64,000 nucleotides of DNA from Leptodactylus fallax (Eukaryota; Chordata; Amphibia; Anura; Leptodactylidae). This document shows positions 12,201 to 20,319 of the stretch, in pieces. Location of the stretch: contig CAMRHE010000332.1 in assembly GCA_947044405.1 (NCBI GenBank), positions 1,411,001-1,475,000 on the forward strand, given 5' to 3'. The notes beneath the pieces are model-generated. The model saw only the letters and a program-made list of their open reading frames with translations. It was not told the origin of the DNA and did not search any database. Made by a program: the position numbers and the translations under genes. Position 1 is the first letter of the stretch; each line of letters begins with the position of its first letter.

Positions 12201-15200
12201 TCTCCCACCATTGCTCAGTTTGGCTGGACGGCCAGGTCTAGGAAGAGTTCTGCTAGTCCCAAACTTCTTCCATGTAAGGATTATGGAGGCCGCTGTGCTC
12301 TTAGGAACCTTGAGTGCTGCAGAAATTCTTTTGTAACCTTGGCCAGATCTGTGCCTTGCCACAATTCTGTCTCTGAGCTCCTTGGGCAGTTCCTTTGACC
12401 TCCTGATTCTGATTTGCTCTGACATGCACTGTGAGCTGTGAGGTCTTATATAGACAGGTGTGCGCTTTTCCTAATCAAGTCCAATCAGTTTAATTATACA
12501 CAGCTGGACTCCAATGAAGGAGTAGAACCATCTCAAGGAGGATCAGAAGGAAATGGACAGCAGGTGAGTTATATATGAGTGTCACAGCAAAGGCTCGGAA
12601 TACTTATGGCCAGGGGAGATTTCAGTTTTTCTTTTTTAATAAATTTGCAAAAATATCTACATTTCTGGGGCTTTTCTGTCAAGATGGGGAGCTGAGTGTA
12701 CATTAATGAGAAATAAAATGAACTTTTTTGCTTTTAGCAAATGGCTGCAATGAAACAAAGAGTGAAAAATTTAAAGGGGTCTGAATACTTTCCATACCCA
12801 CTGTATACTATATTGTTTACTATACAGAACCTTAATTGTTTGGTTGCACAGATATACGTATAGACATGTTGGCTGCTAGTTAGGTTCTTGTTCACACTGT
12901 TGTCATACCTTTGGCGATTATGTGCATTATTTGATATTGCTCTTTACCCCCTATATTTCCCTACGGCTATTTATCTTGTGCTATCCCCTGTGTTTATTGC
13001 ATTTGCCCTCCAATGCAGTATAAATGACCACATGGTGATCTTTCGCGCCTGAGTCCTGTCTTATTTCCAGGCAAAAGATTAGGGCCGTGCGAAGGGAATT
13101 TCTAAAACAAAGAAACAATATAAGCAGAGATCTGACTTTTGGCAGAAGATGGCAACAACATATGGTGTAATGAAATGTCATCCATTTTCATTTTGCAGCA
13201 TCCTCTCTACCTAAATTTTCATAAAATTTCTCAAGGGTCAAAAGGATCACTATACCAATCTCAAAATTTGAAAGTTGCAAGTTTTAAAAATGTATAAATT
13301 TCAGTTTTTTTCATCAATAAATAAAAACCATATTGACCGAATTTATATGAAGCACAATGTGTCAGAAAGAAGTCTTTTGGTTAGCACTGTTGCTTTGCAG
13401 AACTCCTGGGTTCGAATCTGACCAAAGGCAACAATTACACGTGTTTGCATTGGTTTAGTTTTTGACTCCCCGCCTTCCAAGCCCCATAACTTTTTTATTT
13501 TTTCGTTCTCAGAGCCATAAATGGTATCATTTATTAATCTGTACAATGTGCTGGGAAGCTGGAAAAATATTCAAAGTGAGGTGCAATGGGGTTAACTGTT
13601 TTAACCCCTTATAAAAATCCAAAAGTTTGCAAAAAAAAAAAAAACTCTTAGTGTCGCCGTATTCTAACACCCATAACTTATTTTTGTGTACAGAGATGCA
13701 TTTTGTGGGGGCAGATGTACTTTTTAGTTATACCTTTTTGGGAAATGTCTGATGTTTTGATCCTTTATTTTCCCGCTACAGCGTTCACCATATGGGAAAA
13801 ATATTTTTAGATACTTGTGGACCAGACTTTTTTGGACGTGGGGATGTATAATTTGTTTTTGTTTATTAATTTTTATTTCAAATTTGGACCAGAGTCAATA
13901 GCTATATTCCGATGGCAGGCCTGGGAGCAGGGAACAGGTCGGCTGCCGTGATCTTGCTATACACTGTGTGCAGAATTATTAAGCAACTTGTATTTGAGAT
14001 GATTATTTTTATTATTGAACAACAGCTATGTTCTCAATCAACCCAAAAGACTCATAAATATCAAAGATTAATATTTTTGGAAGTTGGAGTGGGTTTTTTT
14101 TTTTAGATTTGGCTATCTTAGGAGGATATCTGTTTGTTCTCTATGGGGTTCAGATCAGGTGAACAAGGGGGCCAGGTCATTATTTTTTCTTCTTTTAGAC
14201 CTTTACTGGCCAGCCACGCTGTGGAGTATTTGGATGCATGTGATGGAGCTTTGTCCTGCATGAAAATCATGTTTTTCTTGAACAATACCGACTTCTTCCT
14301 GTACCACGGCCTGAAGAAGGTATCTTCCAGAAACTGGCAGTAGGTCTGGGAGTTTAGCTTCACTCCATCCTCCACCCGAAAAGGTCCCACAAATTCATCT
14401 TTGATGATACCAGCCCATACCAGTACCCCTCCTCCACCTTGCTGGCGTCTGAGTCGGAGTGGAGCTCTCTGCCCTTTACTGATCCAGCCTCGGGCCCATC
14501 CATCTGGCCCATCAAGAGTCACTCTCATTTCATCAGTCCATAAAACCTTTGAAAAATCAGTCTTAAGATATTTCTTGCCCCAGTCTTGACGTTTTATCTT
14601 ATGTTTCTCGTTTTTCAGCCTTCCTTACCTTGGCCATGTCACTGAGTATCGCACACCTTTTGCTTTTTGATACTCCAGTAACGTTGCAGCTCTGAAATAT
14701 GGCTAAACTGGTGGCTAATGGCATCTTGGCAGCTTCACGCTTGATTTTCCTCAATTCATTAGCAGTTATTTTGCGGCTTTTTTTTCTCAACACGCTTCTT
14801 GCGACCCTGTTGGCTATTTGCCATGAAACGCTTGATTGTTCGGTGATCACGCTTCAAAAGTTTGGCAATTTCAAGACTGCTGCATCCCTCTGCAAGACAT
14901 CTCACAATTTTTGACTTTTCAGAGTCCGTCAAATCTTCTGACCCATTTTGCCAAAGGAAAGGAAGTTGCGTAATAATTAAGCACACCTTATATAGGGTGT
15001 TGATGTCATTAGACCACACCCCTCCTCATTACAGAGATGCACATCACCAGATTTACTTAATTGGTAGTTGGCTTTCAAGCACATGTATAAAAGGGATGAT
15101 GTGATAAAATACTCATTTGCCTAATAATTCTGCACACAGTGTACATATATATGAAAATTACAACAGAATAGTCAAAACACAATGTGAACAAGCTCTTATT

Positions 15201-17163
15201 TAGTGGTTACCTGTAGGAATGTCCTCCTTACACTCCTCATCTCCCCTCACATATGTCTCCGGAGCATTAATATTCTTCAGATCTTCACCCACATACAAAA
15301 GCTGTGAAACAAATATTGTAAAAGTCACCAGACGGATGGAGAAGTCACGTGGGAGGTTTTATAGGAGAAGAAAAGATCATTCATTATCATGACCACCAAA
15401 ACTGACAGCAGGAGTTATCTGAGCAAATAGCTGCAGGTCTCCTGGATAAATCCACCATGTTGGCTCCTTATTCCAACCAGCAGCCTCCATAGCCAGAAAA
15501 CTGTGAGAAGATCCAGACAACATGTCATGTCTATGGTCAGCTTTATCCTGCCATCTCCACCTTTCTCATTACACAAGTAGGAAACATCTAATACTGTGGG
15601 ATAAAACCAGACTGACCCCGAGACCTTCACAGCCCTTCTACAGGGCAGAGGGAAGATTTCATGTCACCTTATCTCCATCTACCTGATCATGCTGGGGAAA
15701 GACATTTTCTTCCTTACAATCCTGTGCTAGAAGAGGACTGGGACATCTCTCCGCTGATGTTCTCTTACTGGATGGAACTGGAGGAAACACATACAGGGAC
15801 TGAATTCATTCTTTCCATACAGATAATGAGAGGCCGTGTGTATTTAGTCATGTCTATTACCTGCTGATGTGAGGGGCTGCTGATCCTCCATCATCACCTC
15901 CTTGTACACATCTTTGTGTCCTTCTAAATACTCCCACTCCTCCATGGAGAAATAGACAGTGACATCCTGACACCTTATAGGAACCTGACAACACAATGAT
16001 ACAGTCATCACCAGATCCCTTCATAGCTCCTGTATAATGTCCCAGCATTCCCAACAGTGTCACCTCTCCAGTCAGCAGCTCAATCATCTTGTTGGTGAGT
16101 TCTAGGATCTTCTGTCCATTGATCTCCTCCTCATGTATCAGGGAGTGAGGTGGAGGCCCCGGGATTGGGCTCAGGGTTCTCCCCCATCCTTCATACACAG
16201 GAGCCTGACAGCGCCCACTAGAGGTCTTCTTCACTACTGTGTAATCCTGGTTATGGAGAGACACATTAATAAATATCACTACATACATGTCCAGAGTCCC
16301 TCACCTCTCCAGTCATATCATCTGTTATTACTATAGATAAGAATGATGTAATGTGACATCATCAGAATCTCTCACCTCTCCAGTCATATCATCTGTTATT
16401 ACTATAGATAAGAATGATGTAATGTGACATCATCAGAATCTCTCACCTCTCCAGTCATGTCATCTGTTATTACTATAGATAAGAATGATGTAATGTGACA
16501 TCATCAGAATCTCTCACCTCTCCAGTCATATCATCTGTTATTACTATAGATAAGAATGATGTAATGTGACATCATCAGAATCTCTCACCTCTCCAGTCAT
16601 ATCATCTGTTATTACTATAGATAAGAATGATGTCATGTGACATCATCAGAATCTCTCACCTCTCCAGTTATATCATCTGTTATTACTATAGATAAGAATG
16701 ATGTAATGTGACATCATCAGAATCTCTCACCTCTCCAGTCATATCATCTGTTATTACTATAGATAAGAATGATGTAATGTGACATCATCAGAATCTCTCA
16801 CCTCTCCAGTCATATCATCTGTTATTACTATAGATAAGAATGATGTAATGTGACATCATCAGAATCTCTCACCTCTCCAGTCATATCATCTGTTATTACT
16901 ATAGATAAGAATGATGTAATGTGACATCATCAGAATCTCTCACCTCTCCAGTCATATCATCTGTTATTACTATAGATAAGAATGATGTCATGTGACATCA
17001 TCAGAATCTCTCACCTCTCCAGTCATATCATCTGTTATTACTATAGATAAGAATGATGTAATGTGACATCATCAGAATCTCTCACCTCTCCAGTAAGCTG
17101 GTACAGTATCTCTAGGGTGAGATTTATTAGACTTTCTGCCATCTTGCCCCTCTCTCTTTCCAT
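8004..17163 (-). CDS. KRAB-like C2H2 zinc-finger protein, gene A (6 exons)
   Basis: Predicted DNA-binding transcriptional regulator of the frog KRAB-like zinc-finger family. My exon model is 17163-17086, 16246-16064, 15984-15861, 15777-15683, 15301-15211 and 9250-8004. All introns are GT..AG and phases agree (0,0,1,0,1), giving 605 codons plus stop. Exon 1 starts [11 protein letters not shown] and ends YQLTGE. Exon 2 is the DYTVVKK linker. Exon 3 is a KRAB-A-like box ([14 protein letters not shown]). Exons 4-5 are acidic linkers and exon 6 carries 11 fingers. The start is the first in-frame ATG; a second lies seven codons on. Intron 5 (6 kb) holds three Tc1 elements, two of them nested. A third DD35E insertion lies 215 bp upstream of the ATG. 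Exon 5 uses a donor rebuilt by a deletion. Target sites and expression are unknown. Confidence 0.82.
9251..9646. other. Gene A intron 5, conserved part
   Basis: Collinear with 30359-30655 (B) and 44857-45235 (C), for example AGCTTCAGGAAAGTCA and 'GAACCTGGCTGGTGGGTCA'. A segment of about 35-50 bp (TATTGTTTACTATACAGAACC) is present twice here, around 9597 and 12815, but once in module C, so a small local duplication came before the Tc1 insertion. Confidence 0.6.
9752..11317 (-). mobile_element. DD35E-type Tc1 element, complete (copy 1)
   Basis: 1,566 bp. The ends are CAGTCATGGCCAAAAG and its complement CTTTTGGCCATGACTG, followed by TTTTGAGAATGA in both TIRs, and are flanked by TA (9750-9751 and 11318-11319). 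It is nested in the Tc1 at 9647-12803. It is nearly identical to the element at 17378-18944, so this family transposed recently. Confidence 0.95.
9928..10977 (-). CDS. Tc1/mariner transposase, DD35E type, intact (copy 1)
   Basis: Cut-and-paste transposase of 349 aa that binds its TIRs and integrates at TA. Residues about 12-60 look like the first HTH ([19 protein letters not shown]...), followed by '[10 protein letters not shown]', the GRPR-type hook, and a second HTH-like segment at about 85-115. Catalytic residues are Asp in 'VIFSDESPF', Asp in '[10 protein letters not shown]' and Glu in '[11 protein letters not shown]'. I count 35 residues between the last two, unlike the usual 34 in Tc1. 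An in-frame ATG 11 codons downstream (MVISKETR) is the likelier start by family comparison; the first 11 residues are hydrophobic and atypical. No stop or frameshift. It differs from copy 2 at three residues (R/G, K/Q, S/L). Strand and intron position suggest independence from gene A. Confidence 0.93.
   Translation of the reverse strand: MLAIIVSLLLTMVISKETRAVIIALHKNGLTGKSIAARKIAPQSTIYRIIKNFKERGSIGAKKAPGRPRKTSKRQDRLLKVFQLRDRATSSAELAEEWQQAGVSASARTVRRRLLEQGLVSRRAAKKPLLSRKNIRDRLIFCKRYREWTAEDWGKVIFSDESPFRLFGTSGKQLIRRRRGERYHQSCLMPTVKHPETIHVWGCFSAKGIGSLTVLPKNTAMNKEWYQNVLQEQLLPTVQEQFGAQQCLFQHDGAPCHKAKVITKWLREQNIEILGPWPGNSPDLNPIENLWSIIKRRVDKQKPTNSDKMKALILQEWTAISQDLVQKSIESMPGRIAEVLKKKGQHCKY
11485..12425 (-). 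pseudogene. Tc1 transposase of the outer element, frameshifted
   Basis: The minus-strand N-terminal part (12425-12024) starts [20 protein letters not shown] and includes an HTH and 'RPGRPAKLS'. The catalytic part (12027-11656) includes '[12 protein letters not shown]' (first Asp), 'RHGGGSIML' and '[14 protein letters not shown]' (second Asp). The C-terminal Glu region continues in another frame with [11 protein letters not shown]. At least two frameshifts; not functional. Confidence 0.85.
12804..13961. other. Gene A intron 5, middle part
   Basis: Collinear with 45195-46325 in module C and partly with 30650-31289 in module B. Apart from the SINE-head fragment at 13378-13440, no gene is visible. 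It includes the sequence CAATAGCTATATTCC at about 13897-13911. This is the uninterrupted version of the TA where genes B and C each carry a Tc1. Confidence 0.6.
13378..13440 (+). repeat. tRNA-derived SINE head fragment
   Basis: Contains TTAGCACTGTTGCTTTGCAG and a B-box-like GGGTTCGAATCTG, and resembles the 5' part of the SINE at 63505-63775. No SINE body follows. The same fragment occurs in module C near 45769-45831. Confidence 0.6.
13962..15141 (-). mobile_element. DD37E-type Tc1/mariner element, internally deleted
   Basis: Ends CACTGTGTGCAGAATTATTA and its complement TAATAATTCTGCACACAGTG, flanked by TA (13960-13961 and 15142-15143). 1,180 bp. The C-terminal part of the transposase is deleted right after the catalytic Glu region. 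It lies in intron 5 of gene A, about 70 bp from exon 5. Confidence 0.92.
14118..15019 (-). pseudogene. DD37E-type transposase, frameshifted and truncated
   Basis: The N-terminal piece (15019-14759) has '[19 protein letters not shown]', an HTH. The middle piece (14850-14599) ends [20 protein letters not shown]. The catalytic piece (14528-14118) has '[12 protein letters not shown]' and '[12 protein letters not shown]'. I count 37 residues between the Asp of QDKAPSH and the Glu of NPIE, so it belongs to a DD37E group rather than DD34E. There are shifts at about 14850-14760 and about 14600-14530, and the C-terminus after NPIEN is lost. Confidence 0.85.
15211..15301 (-). CDS. Gene A exon 5 with altered splice donor
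   Basis: Acceptor ATTTGTTTCACAG, then [20 protein letters not shown]...DIPT. In genes B and C this exon continues four more codons (GNRT) to CCGCACAG|gtgagg. Gene A lacks 19 bp spanning that end, and the sequence now reads CCTACAG|gtaacc. The new junction is still phase 1 and joins in frame to exon 6. It rests on genomic sequence only; no transcript was seen. Confidence 0.75.
15861..15984 (-). CDS. Gene A exon 3: KRAB-A-like box
   Basis: [20 protein letters not shown], then [18 protein letters not shown]. It keeps the KRAB-A positions DV, VYFS, EEW, and Y-x3-VM-x-E. In mammals this box recruits TRIM28 for repression; whether the frog form does so is uncertain. Flanked by TGTTGTCAG acceptor and CAGCAG|gtaata donor. 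Confidence 0.85.
16305..17085 (-). repeat. Intron 1 tandem repeat, 11 x 71 bp, with splice-like sites
   Basis: Exactly 11 periods of 71 bp separate the first repeat boundary (16304) from the exon 1 donor (17085). In gene sense each unit reads CATTCTTATCTATAG, then a 26-base stretch TAATAACAGATG...CTGGAGAG, then GTGAGAG. The end of the unit copies the exon 1 end and donor (ACTGGAGAG|gtgagag). Inclusion of the 26-base piece would introduce TAA at once. Genes B and C have 7 and about 8 units. Confidence 0.92.
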
Positions 17164-17377
17164 CCTTGACTGGTCAGTCAGGTAAACGTCAATAGACAGG
17201 ATTCAACCAGAATGAAAAGAAATGGAGTTACTGGGAATAACAAGATAAAACATGTGATTTCCTGCCCTAAACAATATCCCGGTAGAGGGATTCCTAGTAT
17301 TACACGTATCTATAGTGATAGGTGTCCCTGTCTCCCAGCAGGATACTGTGCTGTACTATAGTCACTATGGGATTGTA
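17164..17377 (-). promoter_or_regulatory. Upstream region of gene A, proximal part (5' UTR/promoter candidate)
   Basis: Conserved with 34695-34895 and 49232-49446. It includes GGTAGAGGGATTCCTAGTAT and 'AGCAGGATACTGTGCTG'. Sequence conservation is the only support; no TATA box or start site can be fixed. In gene A it is cut from the CpG-containing block TGTCGCCGCAGAGACGTCTG by a Tc1 insertion. Confidence 0.4.
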
Positions 17378-18944
17378 CAGTCATGGCCAAAAGTTTTGAG
17401 AATGATACAAATATTAATTTTTACAAAGTCTACTGCTTCAGTTTTTCTAATGGCAATTTGCATATACTCCAGAATGTTATAAAGAGTGATCAGCTTAACA
17501 GCAATTACTTGCAAAGTCAATATTTGCCTAGAAAATGAACTTTATCCCCCAAAACACATTTCAACATCATTGCAGCCCTGCCTTAAAATGACCACCTAAC
17601 ATCGTTTCAGTGATTGCGCCATTAACACAGGTGTGGGTGTTGATGAGGACAGGGCTGGAGATCAATCTGTCATGATTAAGTAAGAATGACACCACTGGAC
17701 ACTTTAAAAGGAGGCTGGTGCTTGCCATCATTGTTTCTCTTCTGTTAACCATGGTTATCTCTAAAGAAACACGTGCAGTCATCATTGCACTGCACAAAAA
17801 TGGCCTAACTGGGAAGAGTATTGCAGCTAGAAAGATTGCACCTCAGTCAACAATCTATGGCATCATCAAGAACTTCAAGGAGAGAGGTTCCATTGGTGCC
17901 AAAAAGGCTCCAGGGCGCCCAAGAAAGACCAGCAAGCGGCAGGACCGTCTCTTAAAAGTGTTTCAGCTGCGGGATCGGGCTACCAGCAGTGCAGAGCTTG
18001 CTGAGGAATGGCAGCAGGCAGGTGTGAGTGCATCTGCACGCACTGTGAGGCGGAGACTCTTGGAGCAAGGCCTGGTCTCAAGGAGGGCAGCAAAGAAGCC
18101 ACTTCTCTCCAGAAAAAACATCAGGGACAGACTGATATTCTGCAAAAGGTACAGGGAGTGGACTGCTGAGGACTGGGGGAAAGTCATTTTCTCTGATGAA
18201 TCCCCTTTTCGATTGTTTGGAACATCTGGAAAACAGCTTATTCGGAGAAGAAGAGGTGAGCGCTACCACCAGTCTTGTCTCATGCCAACTGTAAAGCATC
18301 CTGAAACCATTCATGTGTGGGGTTGCTTCTCAGCCAAGGGAATCGGCTCTCTCACAGTCTTGCCTAAAAACACAGCCATGAATAAAGAATGGTACCAGAA
18401 TGTCCTCCAAGAGCAACTTCTCCCAACCGTCCAAGAGCAGTTTGGCGCTCAACAATGCCTTTTCCAGCATGATGGAGCACCTTGCCATAAAGCAAAGGTG
18501 ATAACTAAATGGCTCAGGGAACAAAACATAGAGATTTTGGGTCCATGGCCTGGAAACTCCCCAGATCTTAATCCCATTGAGAACTTGTGGTCAATCATCA
18601 AGAGACGGGTGGACAAACAAAAACCAACAAATTCAGACCAAATGAAAGCATTGATTCTGCAAGAATGGACTGCTATCAGTCAGGATTTGGTCCAGAAGTT
18701 GATTGAGAGCATGCCAGGGAGAATTGCAGAGGTCCTGAAGAAGAAGGGTCAACACTGCAAATATTGACTTGCTGCATTAACTCATTCTAACTGTCAATAT
18801 AAGCTTCTGTTACTCATAATATGAATGCAATTCTATTTCTGTATGTGATAAAAACATCTGACAAACACACATAAAAACCAGAGGGCAGCAGATCATGTGA
18901 AAATATAATATTTGTGTCATTCTCAAAACTTTTGGCCATGACTG
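17378..18944 (+). mobile_element. DD35E-type Tc1 element, complete (copy 2)
   Basis: 1,567 bp. The TIRs begin CAGTCATGGCCAAAAG and are flanked by TA (17376-17377 and 18945-18946). The empty site can be read in module C at about 49440 (GGGACAGTATGTCGCC). It lies 215 bp upstream of the gene A start codon, in divergent orientation, and separates the gene from its conserved upstream block. Confidence 0.95.
17718..18767 (+). CDS. Tc1/mariner transposase, DD35E type, intact (copy 2)
   Basis: 349 aa with no stop or frameshift. Same layout as copy 1: paired HTH N-terminus, '[10 protein letters not shown]', catalytic Asp in 'IFSDESPF', Asp in 'FQHDGAPCH' and Glu in 'DLNPIENLW' (35 residues between the last two). 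C-terminus KKKGQHCKY. It differs from copy 1 by Gly for Arg (TIYGII), Gln for Lys (NSDQMK) and Leu for Ser (VQKLIE). Both copies have recognisable TIRs, so either could be autonomous. The start may be the internal ATG at MVISKETR. Activity is inferred only from intactness. Confidence 0.93.
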   Translation: MLAIIVSLLLTMVISKETRAVIIALHKNGLTGKSIAARKIAPQSTIYGIIKNFKERGSIGAKKAPGRPRKTSKRQDRLLKVFQLRDRATSSAELAEEWQQAGVSASARTVRRRLLEQGLVSRRAAKKPLLSRKNIRDRLIFCKRYREWTAEDWGKVIFSDESPFRLFGTSGKQLIRRRRGERYHQSCLMPTVKHPETIHVWGCFSAKGIGSLTVLPKNTAMNKEWYQNVLQEQLLPTVQEQFGAQQCLFQHDGAPCHKAKVITKWLREQNIEILGPWPGNSPDLNPIENLWSIIKRRVDKQKPTNSDQMKALILQEWTAISQDLVQKLIESMPGRIAEVLKKKGQHCKY

Positions 18945-19370
18945 TATGTCGCCGCAGAGACGTCTGGGACAGTCCTTCACGGGGTGGTTTGTGAATGGTA
19001 AGTTGCGATAAAAGTGGTCGTGGCCTTTCAAGGGTGCGGCATGTATAGAAGATTTTAGTAATTAACTAGTTAATGATCAGTTATATAATATATATACACA
19101 CACACATACTATACCTCCACCTGTACAATATATATACACACATACCTCCTCCTGTACTGCTGTATACTGTATATATACTTCCTCTTGGGTTACAGGACCT
19201 GTGATGATGTAACAGTCATGTGATCAGTCCTATGTGTGGGAGGAGTCAATTGATCACATGATGAGGTGTTACCAGGTTACTGCTCAGTGTATACAGGACT
19301 CTGCTGAGCTGGTTGTGGTCGGTGCTGAATGAGCTGAAGTGTACGTGTCAGGATCAGGATGTAGTTACAG
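18945..19370 (-). promoter_or_regulatory. Distal upstream region of gene A
   Basis: Holds the block TGTCGCCGCAGAGACGTCTG, then TCCTTCACGGGGTGG, conserved upstream of all three genes. About 200 bp next to the minisatellite (GATCACATGATGAGGTGTTA... GGTTGTGGTCGGTGCTG) is also conserved. Copies are at 34905-35000 plus 36850-37030, and 49440-49510 plus 49960-50130. Module A lacks the AT-rich segment in between. Promoter role is inferred from conservation and position only. Confidence 0.35.
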
Positions 19371-20319
19371 TGTGGATGTAGCAGAGCTGTGTGTGTATGA
19401 TGTGTTTGTAGCAGAGCTGTTTGTGTATGATGTGTATGGAGCAGAGCCGTGTGTGTATGACGTGTATGGAGCAGAGCTGTGTGTGTGTATGATGTGTTTG
19501 TAGCAGAGCTGTGTGTGTATGATGTGTATGGAGCAGAGCCGTGTGTGTATGACGTGTATGGAGCAGAGCTGTGTGTGTATGTAGCAGAGCCGTGTGTGTA
19601 TGATGTGTATGGAGCAGAGCCGTGTGTGTATGATGTGTATGGAGCAGAGCCGTGTGTGTATGACGTGTATGGAGCAGAGCCGTGTGTGTGTGACGTGTAT
19701 GGAGCAGAGCTGTGTGTGTATGATGTGTATGGAGCAGAGCCGTGTGTGTATGACGTGTATGGAGCAGAGCTGTGTGTGTATGACGTGTATGGAGCAGAGC
19801 CGTGTGTGTATGATGTGTATGGAGCAGAGCCGTGTGTGTATGATGTGTATGGAGCAGAGCCGTGTGTGTATGATGTGTATGGAGCAGAGCTATGTGTGTA
19901 TGATGTATATGGAGCAGAGCCGTGTGTGTATGACGTGTATGGAGCAGAGCTGTGTGTGTATGATGTGTATGGAGCAGAGCTGTGTGTGTATGGAGCAGAG
20001 CTGTGTGTGTATGATGTGTATGTAGCAGAGCCGTGTGTGTATAATATGTATGAAGCAGAGCCGTGTGTGTATGATGTATATGGAGCAGAGCTGTGTGTGT
20101 ATGATGTGTATGTAGCAGAGCTGTGTGTGTATGATGTGTATGGAGCAGAGCTGTGTGTGTGTATGACGCGTATGGAGCAGAGCTGTGTGTGTATGATGTA
20201 TATGGAGCAGAGCTGTGTGTGTATAATGTGTATGGAGCAGAGCCGTGTGTATATGATGTATATGGAGCAGAGCTGTGTGTGTATGATGTATATGGAGCAG
20301 AGCTGTGTGTCTATAACGT
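19371..20319 (+). repeat. 30-bp minisatellite (array 2, upstream of gene A)
   Basis: About 31 units of GTGTATGGAGCAGAGC(C/T)GTGTG plus TGTATGA(C/T), mostly exactly 30 bp. Two positions vary between C and T, both in CpG/TpG context. Because 30 is a multiple of 3, several frames stay open on both strands; the 281-aa and 371-aa readings are artefacts. A solo LTR interrupts the array at 20320. Confidence 0.95.

Larger units (their letters stand above)
9647..12803 (-). mobile_element. Tc1 element (CAGTGGTTACGGAAAG ends) interrupted by a nested Tc1
   Basis: The left end CAGTGGTTACGGAAAGTATT and right end AATACTTTCCATACCCACTG are inverted repeats flanked by TA (9645-9646 and 12804-12805). A different Tc1 (9752-11317) is nested in its left TIR region with its own TA duplication. 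Without the nested element it is about 1.59 kb, the normal size. A fragment of the same family lies at 57649-57985. Confidence 0.9.

Noticed and set aside
13378..13440. Possible tRNA gene (GGTTCGAATC box)
   Set aside because: No cloverleaf can be formed; it matches the head of the SINE at 63505 and is a SINE fragment.
19371..20319. CRISPR-like array of 30-bp repeats
   Set aside because: Units are contiguous with no unique spacers, and the setting is a vertebrate genome.
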